DNA of 20,066 nucleotides from assembly GCA_903870185.1 (NCBI GenBank), contig CAIQCE010000251.1, positions 1-20,066 of the forward strand. Direction: 5' to 3'. The first letter of the stretch is position 1. The number at the start of each line of letters is the position of its first letter. The position numbers and the translations under genes are program-made. The stretch comes from an uncultured Gammaproteobacteria bacterium (GTDB taxonomy: Bacteria; Pseudomonadota; Gammaproteobacteria; Coxiellales; Coxiellaceae). A model generated the notes under the pieces. That model saw nothing but the letters and a program-made list of their open reading frames with translations. It was not told the origin of the DNA and made no database searches. Below are positions 15,801 through 20,066 of the stretch, piece after piece.

Positions 15801-16728
15801 TAGTGTGATGACAGGCCGCCCTGATTATACGCAGGTTATTCGTGAGCGATGGGAAAAAATCACTAACGAAATAGATGAAAGTAAAAAAGAATGGATGTAT
15901 CGATATAATATGCTGAGTAGCATGAAGCGAAAATTTGAAAAATTTTATGAATGGGATGAGGCAGCTAAGCTCAAAACCCCGCTCAGTACGGCAGATGATT
16001 TTATTGAACTGGCTTTTCAAAATAAACTGTTAATGTATTCAGATGTTTGTGAGTTTTATTTAGAACCATTTCCCACGAAACTTTCCATACAACAATTGGC
16101 TTTTAGACGAATTCGCGCAAAGCTATTGCAAACATACAAGCAAGTTCAAGAACTTATTAAGCAGTACGAGGACAATTTTTCTGAAACATTTTCCCTAGGT
16201 TTACTGAATGCCATCGCCGATCAGGCAGTTCCTGCGGGTTCAGCTGCTACTGTCCGTACAGGTGCAGGTTCAGCAGCAATTCCTGCTGTTCCTGTTCCTG
16301 TTCCTGCTGCTGTCCCTGCAGGTGCAGGTTCAGTAGCAATTCCTGTTGCTTCTGTTCCTGTTCCTGTTTCAGCTCATGGTGCAGGCGTAGGTTTAGCTGC
16401 TGCCACTATATCAAGTGCGGTTTCTACGGCCACAACTCTTCCTCATATTGCTAGTGCTGCTTCAACTGCTGCATCCCCTGCTCGCGCTCCTTCTTCATCC
16501 GGCACTCCTGACTGGCTTCGTCTCTTTGGCTCACCTCTTGGCTCGGGTGCTGCAGCAGGTCAGTCAACAACTTCAATGCCCAAGGCAGATAGAGTGATTG
16601 CAGCATTATTGGCTCAAAGAGCCGTGACTTCTGTGTCGGTTCCTGTACCCTCACCTGCTTCTGCTTCAGATGCTTCTGACCCAGCTTCAGCAGCAAGCAG
16701 CGAATTATCTGAAACTCATAGGCCTTAG
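12772..16728 (+). CDS. Giant ankyrin-repeat, effector-like protein
   Basis: A 1318-residue frame from a GTG. Residues ~25-420 form an unfamiliar globular domain beginning YRVVVNIPFYAGSSTS, with FVIGVNKMES, VYLGLFDPDMKSASHVFDTY (DPD at about 197-199, a candidate DxD) and NILVLFIGDEMRESF; this could be a GT-A-like fold, but I do not recognise the family. Ankyrin-like repeats are visible at about 612-665 (LNALHVAALVGDYKLVRYAL, LLPLHFAILYL) and 945-985 (DRMGNRPLDVVIGAGYPLMA). A helical region with possible coiled coil is near 1015-1065. From ~1150 to the end the chain is Ala/Pro/Val/Ser low complexity with a 20-residue tandem repeat. Large ankyrin proteins with such tails are typical of secreted effectors of intracellular Legionellales, but no translocation signal can be proved here. 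The stop codon overlaps a REP half-copy. Confidence 0.75.
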   Translation: MPPDPAGDFNYVDPSSFKSRFTENPSSSAPYRVVVNIPFYAGSSTSIAETIRVFENTGFGPNREESILKVSTSMAFVIGVNKMESLEPTLNTQVQEKLSEIYDGRSEVHQFGFYWRPRWIDAEGKEVDFEKVRSLYLEIKTMNPGIVDYLKRLEKTTINMVPYREIREVLKQHYFTTNLARIFRAQAPAHPVYLGLFDPDMKSASHVFDTYSNLITDYQEMHKAPPHVLTTGYRIPDLDAHEAASPLHAFAVDLDMAVRKATAACSSSGVYFPEPNILVLFIGDEMRESFMEDCSLREPKEYTSSYEWPIFMGDLIRRRRINPNETFIFDTSNPILTAMPERMKYVWGKKEDVLKVFHGQFSGRGQIIRWRISDLKYLIETAQSHALPEKWASRLLRSFPESGWTRNIKIKVKERERQVPARKFSKVIELALKEFFERLDPLHMAGSMDEKDSMPKVKGFSRILSVYFEVLPVFLPDELSEEKIQNQGMKLALSVENVAQNRLGSIVRMWGSEEIQAFIIFVLGGDFGTRFVRAAFSSTKALAHLYSEKLNMSFSNLSRGILAGYYEACSNITKESYLEDVNFTKTQESILASDYDPDNITFTKEQLLETGKYKLNALHVAALVGDYKLVRYALKHVDPSIEAEGHLLPLHFAILYLMRNGVSETNGNDIPLVAALVSNKTRFVKTDQGLTAMGLALMYLENAGSVVKQCMIGWMDEDDSGVDKDRVPEFVIGQIETMARLASLNERQTPLLAIMNKSVWNDRANFAPRTLIECARHGFSFLDKGVVENRILVRMEGDKEITNLEEVETTPLAESIRKDNLATFYEIMEALLENRIAVPHDLTDRDQRSLAISAVVNTSTPVLFLAGLKKLGIPIAVRDLVDDSPILNETIFPISARRFDGNARDKRRYHQKPSDYARILSERAFDPGPIQKLLALEFLLKEPGIEINAPDRMGNRPLDVVIGAGYPLMAWFLIRAGATIGHLNPVLLDELFSGLQVVYIFKEIDKASFSSVMTGRPDYTQVIRERWEKITNEIDESKKEWMYRYNMLSSMKRKFEKFYEWDEAAKLKTPLSTADDFIELAFQNKLLMYSDVCEFYLEPFPTKLSIQQLAFRRIRAKLLQTYKQVQELIKQYEDNFSETFSLGLLNAIADQAVPAGSAATVRTGAGSAAIPAVPVPVPAAVPAGAGSVAIPVASVPVPVSAHGAGVGLAAATISSAVSTATTLPHIASAASTAASPARAPSSSGTPDWLRLFGSPLGSGAAAGQSTTSMPKADRVIAALLAQRAVTSVSVPVPSPASASDASDPASAASSELSETHRP
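16251..16370 (+). repeat. 60-bp tandem repeat, two units, in the ankyrin gene tail
   Basis: Two adjoining 60-base units (16251-16310 and 16311-16370) match closely, for example ggtgcaggttcag at 16261 and again at 16321. They encode AGAGS-A/V-AIP followed by Val/Pro-rich residues. Copy number is likely to vary between strains. Confidence 0.75.
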
Positions 16729-16755
16729 TAACTTGACAACTTACTAACGTCCCTT
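16727..16755 (-). repeat. REP-like palindrome copy 5 (truncated) overlapping a stop codon
   Basis: Reads AGTAACTTGACAACTTACTA then ACGTCCC, i.e. the inverted orientation of copy 1 with one change in the core and one outer arm missing. Its first two bases are the last two of the ankyrin stop codon TAG (16726-16728), and its end lies 11 bases before the ATG of the transporter. Confidence 0.8.
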
Positions 16756-16766
16756 ATCATTTCTCT

Positions 16767-18035
16767 ATGTCTATTCATTCCAAAAAGCCGCCGATCAAGA
16801 TAATTGCCTCCTGTGTATTGGGAACTTTTTTTGAATTTTTTGATTATAGTTTATATGGATATTTTGCGGGTACGATTGGGCATTTGTTTTTTCCGGAACA
16901 GTCGCCTGGGTTTCAGTTGTTGGCCACTTGGGCCATTTTTTCGATTGGCTTCCTCATTCGTCCATTGGGTGCCACGCTGTTTGGGTTTATGGCGGATAGG
17001 AAGGGTAGAAGAAAAATTTTATCGTATACCATTGCCTTGATGGCGGTTCCAACGGTAGTGATGGGTTTGTTGCCGACGTTTGAAAGCATCGGGTGGTTTG
17101 CTCCTTTGTTATTGTTGTTATGTCGATTGACTCAAGGTCTTGCGATTGGGGCTGAATATAATGTTTCGAGTATTTATATTTTAGAAAACAAATGGCGTCG
17201 GCCTGGATTTTTAGGTTCATTCACACCTTTTGCAGGTGGAATGGGAATGCTAGCCGCTTCATTCACAGCCTATTTATTTATGCATAATATTCATGAGGGG
17301 TTTAATTCATGGGAATGGCGGTTGCCTTTTATTATCACGGGCTTATTGATAGGTTTTATGGTGTGGTACTTGCGCCGAACCATGCAAGAAACGGAGGACT
17401 TTCAAGAATTAAAAGACACCAATCAAATTCTGATGAATCCTTTAAAGCACATTCTTAAAGATTCAAAATTGCCGCTCTTAGCTAATATTGTTTGTTCTGC
17501 CTATATGGGTTCAGCTATTTATTTATTAATTGTTTATATGTCGACTTATTTACATCAAGAATTTAAGCTCTCATTCGCAACTGCATTAATTTGCACGAGT
17601 GTGGCGGCTTTCATAGAATCAAGCAGCTGTTTGTTGTTCGGTTGGATCTCTGATTATTTTGCTCGATGGAAAACTCTATTTTTTTCGAGTTTGTTAATGG
17701 CAATTGTTTCATTCCTATTTATCATCAAACCTAATTTGACTGTCGCTGAATTAATTTTCAGCTTGATGGTGTTTGTGTTTATTTTAGGAGCATTCGATGG
17801 GCCATTGACGATGTATCTGCCGGAGTTGTTTAACACCAAGACGCGTTATTCTTCTACTGCGATCGGTTATAACATCGGTGGAGCTGCTTTGGGTGGATTT
17901 GCGCCGTTTATTATGTCTTTATTATTGCAGCATATTCATAAGCCGCAATTAGTATTGGGGGCTTATTTAGGAGTGTTTTCGATGCTAGCTTGCATGATAG
18001 TCGGTATTCATGTTTGGCAGAGGGGACGTACGTAA
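16767..18035 (+). CDS. MHS-family (ProP-like) proton symporter of the MFS
   Basis: A 422-residue inner-membrane transporter with twelve helices. The metabolite:H+ symporter subfamily is clear from the opening GTFFEFFDYSLYGYFA (19-34) and from RPLGATLFGFMADRKGRRK (about 65-83), with a second motif-A-like stretch GWISDYFARWK in the C-terminal half. Relatives carry proline/betaine, alpha-ketoglutarate, citrate or shikimate; the substrate here is undetermined. The gene is bracketed by REP palindromes. One ends 11 bases before the ATG, leaving no room for a normal Shine-Dalgarno, and the other encodes the last four residues (RGRT) and the TAA stop. Thus the native C-terminus has probably been replaced. 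Confidence 0.9.
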   Translation: MSIHSKKPPIKIIASCVLGTFFEFFDYSLYGYFAGTIGHLFFPEQSPGFQLLATWAIFSIGFLIRPLGATLFGFMADRKGRRKILSYTIALMAVPTVVMGLLPTFESIGWFAPLLLLLCRLTQGLAIGAEYNVSSIYILENKWRRPGFLGSFTPFAGGMGMLAASFTAYLFMHNIHEGFNSWEWRLPFIITGLLIGFMVWYLRRTMQETEDFQELKDTNQILMNPLKHILKDSKLPLLANIVCSAYMGSAIYLLIVYMSTYLHQEFKLSFATALICTSVAAFIESSSCLLFGWISDYFARWKTLFFSSLLMAIVSFLFIIKPNLTVAELIFSLMVFVFILGAFDGPLTMYLPELFNTKTRYSSTAIGYNIGGAALGGFAPFIMSLLLQHIHKPQLVLGAYLGVFSMLACMIVGIHVWQRGRT

Positions 18036-18057
18036 GTTGTCAACTTACTAACACTCC
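18021..18057 (+). repeat. REP-like palindrome copy 6 supplying the stop codon of the transporter gene
   Basis: AGGGGACGTAC followed by the intact core GTAAGTTG-T-CAACTTAC (centre 18040). The right outer arm has decayed to ACACTCC. Codons AGG GGA CGT ACG TAA at 18021-18035 are read from it. It fills practically the whole gap between the transporter stop and the end of the converging paralog gene (five bases remain). Confidence 0.9.
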
Positions 18058-18062
18058 TTTGT

Positions 18063-18938
18063 TTATCGGGTGTTTGTTAGGATTGAAGATGCTGAAGGAG
18101 CGGATGGATGACCCGCTGCCGCTGGGCCATGACTGAAAGTCTCTTGGTTAAAGGAGGAAACTTGTTGTGGGGCTCTTGCTTTTTCCCAGCGAGTTTTTAA
18201 CTCATTAGCATCTTTCTCGGGTAAGGTGTCAAGGACATCATTTAATTGCTTTTCAGTGGCAATCATATTAATAAGAGCTATGGCAGCATCTTTTCGCTCA
18301 TCCGGCTTAGCAACAATATAACCCAGTAACTGGTATAAATTACTGCCATTCAGCTCAGTTTGAGTCAGTAACCTATATAAATTATGTCCGGTAGTCCCAA
18401 ATTTTACCTTCTGAGCCTCTGCTAACCGTACACGGTCTTTTGAATCTAACAGAATAAGGATTTTAGCAAAACCCCTGGGTGTTGTAATTTTATTGATATG
18501 AGCCTCTACTAAGCGCACACGATTTTTAGGATCTTCGAATCCAAACTTCATTGCTCGAAATAATTGTCCTTCATTTTCAACAGGGAATTGCTTCATGAAG
18601 TTTAGGCGATCGCAATTGCCTTCCTTGTCTTCAGTGAGTGTGGCAAGTACGGTAGTGAGGTTCTCTTCTCTGGTTTTTTGGTCCGCTTCTTGGGTGATGA
18701 TATTCATTTGTTCAAGAGCAAGCGTTAAGCGTTCCTTCGGAGGCATTGCAGTGAGGGATTGAAGTAATTCAGTGATATTCTTGATCCCACCTATGTGGTG
18801 AATAGGGGAAGAGGGTCCGCCCTGGCTGGGGACTCGTCGATCTGTTAATTGCATGGTAGATGATAGCGCCGCCGGACTTTGCCTGAAAAGATCCATGAAA
18901 CGCTTAAAAAGACCCATTATGAATTCAATAAATTTCAT
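18063..18938 (-). CDS. Helical-repeat protein with amphipathic N-terminus, paralog A
   Basis: Not assigned to a known family. The 291-residue product starts MKFIEFIMGLFKRFMDLFR, a strongly amphipathic or membrane-seeking helix, followed by a Ser/Pro linker. Then comes HHIGGIKNITELLQSLTAMP and a series of roughly 30-residue helical units: ERLTLALEQMNIITQ, NRVRLVEAHINKITT, DRVRLAEAQKVKF and ERKDAAIALINMIATEKQL, ending DVLDTLPEKDANELKTRWEKA. The tail (TFSHGPAAAGHPSAPSASSI) is disordered. GAGG stands five to six bases before the ATG. It shares promoter, leader, N-terminal helix and overall layout with the upstream gene on the same strand. An effector or membrane-associated role is plausible for the inferred lifestyle but not demonstrated. 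Confidence 0.7.
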   Translation of the reverse strand: MKFIEFIMGLFKRFMDLFRQSPAALSSTMQLTDRRVPSQGGPSSPIHHIGGIKNITELLQSLTAMPPKERLTLALEQMNIITQEADQKTREENLTTVLATLTEDKEGNCDRLNFMKQFPVENEGQLFRAMKFGFEDPKNRVRLVEAHINKITTPRGFAKILILLDSKDRVRLAEAQKVKFGTTGHNLYRLLTQTELNGSNLYQLLGYIVAKPDERKDAAIALINMIATEKQLNDVLDTLPEKDANELKTRWEKARAPQQVSSFNQETFSHGPAAAGHPSAPSASSILTNTR

Positions 18939-18984
18939 AAAAACCTCAGCTTGTGATTAGCATTCGTAGATCGATGCATGGAAA

Positions 18985-18993
18985 AGTATAGCA
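18985..18993 (-). promoter_or_regulatory. Extended -10 promoter of paralog A
   Basis: On the minus strand TGCTATACT runs from 18993 to 18985, 47 bases before the ATG. The same nine bases stand at the same distance before paralog B, with TAAACCCA(t/c)A just upstream and ATCGATCTA downstream conserved in both. No convincing -35 is seen, as expected for an extended -10 promoter. Confidence 0.6.
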
Positions 18994-19026
18994 TATGGGT
19001 TTAAGAAATGAGTTGCAGTAGACGGT

Positions 19027-19060
19027 GGACGTTAGTAATTTTTGAGTTTACTAAACGTCC
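19027..19060. repeat. REP-like palindrome copy 7, strongly diverged
   Basis: GGACGTTAGTAA (19027-19038) pairs with TTACTAAACGTCC (19048-19060) with one bulged base, around a nine-base loop. The arms keep the family GGACGT/ACGTCC ends, but the AAGTTGTCAACTT core is lost. It lies just beyond the stop of paralog B. Confidence 0.65.
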
Positions 19061-19071
19061 CCTTTAATCCG

Positions 19072-19845
19072 TTAACCTTGGCCGCTGCCAAGTCTTCGAA
19101 TGCTTGGAATGCTTGTTGGAGTTGAAGATGCTGGAGGAGTGGGCTGCTGATGACTCTGTTCTCGGCCGTTATCGAAGGTTTTGGGGTTGTAGGCAGATGT
19201 TTGAGGCAGTGCTTGCCATAGCTCCCTGAAGCGCGCCTGGTGTTCAGCAGGCAAAGTCTTGCAGATTACTTCTAAGTATTTTTCGTTAGGAATTTGATCT
19301 CTATTGAGATAAGCGATAGCGAGGCACATGCGCTCATTTGGGTCTTTGATTGCTTCAAGAAAACCTGGCAAGCTATCCCTCTTAACTATTTCATTCGCGG
19401 GGGCATTATCAACAATAGCTTGATAATCTTCTTTTTTTAGAAATGTTAGAACGGCTGCTAATTCATGCGGTTTTTGAATTCTTTGGATATGTCCCTTTGC
19501 TAAGAGTGCACACTGCTCAGGATTACCCCTAAATTCCATAAGCACATGAGTTAATTGTTGTGCGTTCTCGATTGTGTCCTTGTGATCAAGTGCAAAACTT
19601 AGACGTTCGGCCCCAGGTATTTCTCTTAAGGATTTAAGCAAATTATCGATCCCACCTACGTGTTGGGTATATGAAATCTTATTATCAGGGTTTCGTAGGG
19701 ATTTTAATTTTCCAGTCGATTTTCCAGGCAAAGGGGTCCCCGGCGCAGTAGCCAATAGCGGCTGGGCCTCATCGTTATTTGATCTTCTTCTGATAAAGCG
19801 CATGAAACTTTTAAAAAGACCCATTATGAATTCAATTAATTTCAC
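19072..19845 (-). CDS. Helical-repeat protein with amphipathic N-terminus, paralog B
   Basis: A 257-residue relative of the neighbouring gene. It starts at a GTG with GAGG five bases upstream and opens MKLIEFIMGLFKSFMRFIRR, matching paralog A almost residue for residue over the first 16 positions. A basic/Pro linker follows, then QHVGGIDNLLKSLREIPGAE and helical units (ERLSFALDHKDTIENAQQL, CALLAKGHIQRIQKPHEL, ERMCLAIAYLNRDQIPNEKY), with TLPAEHQARFRELWQAL equivalent to the TLPEKDANELKTRWEKA of paralog A. The tail is Pro/Ser/Thr-rich. Identity falls off sharply after the N-terminal helix, although segment order is kept. The two genes are tandem on the same strand with their own promoters, and a REP-like palindrome lies between them. 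Confidence 0.7.
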   Translation of the reverse strand: MKLIEFIMGLFKSFMRFIRRRSNNDEAQPLLATAPGTPLPGKSTGKLKSLRNPDNKISYTQHVGGIDNLLKSLREIPGAERLSFALDHKDTIENAQQLTHVLMEFRGNPEQCALLAKGHIQRIQKPHELAAVLTFLKKEDYQAIVDNAPANEIVKRDSLPGFLEAIKDPNERMCLAIAYLNRDQIPNEKYLEVICKTLPAEHQARFRELWQALPQTSAYNPKTFDNGREQSHQQPTPPASSTPTSIPSIRRLGSGQG

Positions 19846-19891
19846 AGTAACCTCGGCTTATAGTTAATATAGATAGATCGATGTATGCGTT

Positions 19892-19900
19892 AGTATAGCA
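19892..19900 (-). promoter_or_regulatory. Extended -10 promoter of paralog B
   Basis: TGCTATACT on the minus strand from 19900 to 19892, 47 bases before the GTG, exactly matching the position and sequence found for paralog A. Confidence 0.6.
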
Positions 19901-19911
19901 TGTGGGTTTAT

Positions 19912-19953
19912 AGGTGCCAGGCACCTTAAGAGCTTTTAGGTGCCTGGCACCTT
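19912..19953. repeat. Inverted pair of GGTGCC palindromes
   Basis: AGGTGCCAGGCACCT at 19912-19926 and its exact reverse complement AGGTGCCTGGCACCT at 19938-19952 are separated by 11 bases. Each is itself a dyad (GGTGCC/GGCACC around one base), so the pair can form two small hairpins or one long one. It is a different palindrome type from the other REP-like repeats here. Beyond it, to the window end, I see no gene. Confidence 0.8.
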
Positions 19954-20066
19954 AATTCTTAAGGCCATCTCTCGAAATTGAGAAAAACTGAACTTTTTTG
20001 CTTAGGTGTTAAAAAAGGGGCATATTAGGGCCGAGCTGGGCCTAGAAAGACTTTATTTTTAGTTCA

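Noticed and set aside
4837..19060. CRISPR-like array from recurring palindromic repeats
   Set aside because: Copies are solitary, kilobases apart, in both orientations and without uniform spacers or cas genes. They fit dispersed REPs instead.
20026..20044. Hairpin near the window end (TAGG...CCTA)
   Set aside because: It is a short stem with an internal G-G mismatch and no adjoining gene in view to terminate. Too weak to call.

Overview
The window looks like a low-GC gammaproteobacterial chromosome, most plausibly of the Legionellales (Legionella/Coxiella/Berkiella-like). This rests on the AT-rich coding style, a tRNA gene with an encoded CCA, a very large ankyrin-type protein with low-complexity ends, and a pair of paralogous proteins with no recognisable enzymatic domain. 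The taxonomic call is an inference from gene style, not from a marker gene.

Layout. 1-4.6 kb: a small two-TM protein, a polyprenyl-phosphate-type GT2 glycosyltransferase (minus), a divergent ChbG/HpnK-type deacetylase, an MFS transporter (minus), and a seven-TM membrane protein split into two reading frames at a run of eight G. 4.6-4.8 kb: tRNA-Thr(UGU) with a strong sigma70 promoter. 4.84-5.97 kb: a REP-associated tyrosine transposase (RAYT) framed by 32-nt identical inverted palindromic ends. 5.98-11.6 kb: two APH/choline-kinase-fold phosphotransferases, a GNAT acetyltransferase, an AraC regulator with a GyrI-like ligand domain, a free-standing GyrI-like protein, a YgiN/ABM-type monooxygenase and a MerR/TipAS regulator. 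Together they look like a small-molecule sensing and modification neighbourhood. 11.8-16.7 kb: a small hypothetical protein and a huge ankyrin-containing, effector-like protein whose N-terminal part sits in another frame. 16.8-18.0 kb: an MHS-family (ProP-like) transporter. 18.06-19.85 kb: two tandem paralogous helical-repeat proteins on the minus strand. 19.9 kb: an inverted pair of a second palindrome type.

The strongest unifying signal is a family of about 35-nt imperfect palindromes (core GTAAGTTG-T-CAACTTAC, outer arms GGGACGT/ACGTCCC). They occur as two perfect copies around the RAYT and at least five further copies between genes at 10.8, 11.7, 16.7, 18.0 and 19.0 kb. One copy (10.8 kb) carries paired substitutions that keep the dyad. 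Another supplies the stop codon and last four codons of the MHS transporter, and a third overlaps the stop codon of the ankyrin gene. This is best read as a RAYT/REP system that has seeded and remodelled gene ends in this region.

The second signal is the paralogous pair at 18-19.8 kb. Both genes share a promoter/leader and a near-identical first 16 codons encoding an amphipathic helix, while the rest has diverged. Two open frames (4.2 kb and 12.76 kb) join cleanly by one-base shifts at homopolymers, so phase variation, programmed frameshifting, decay or sequence error must be told apart there.
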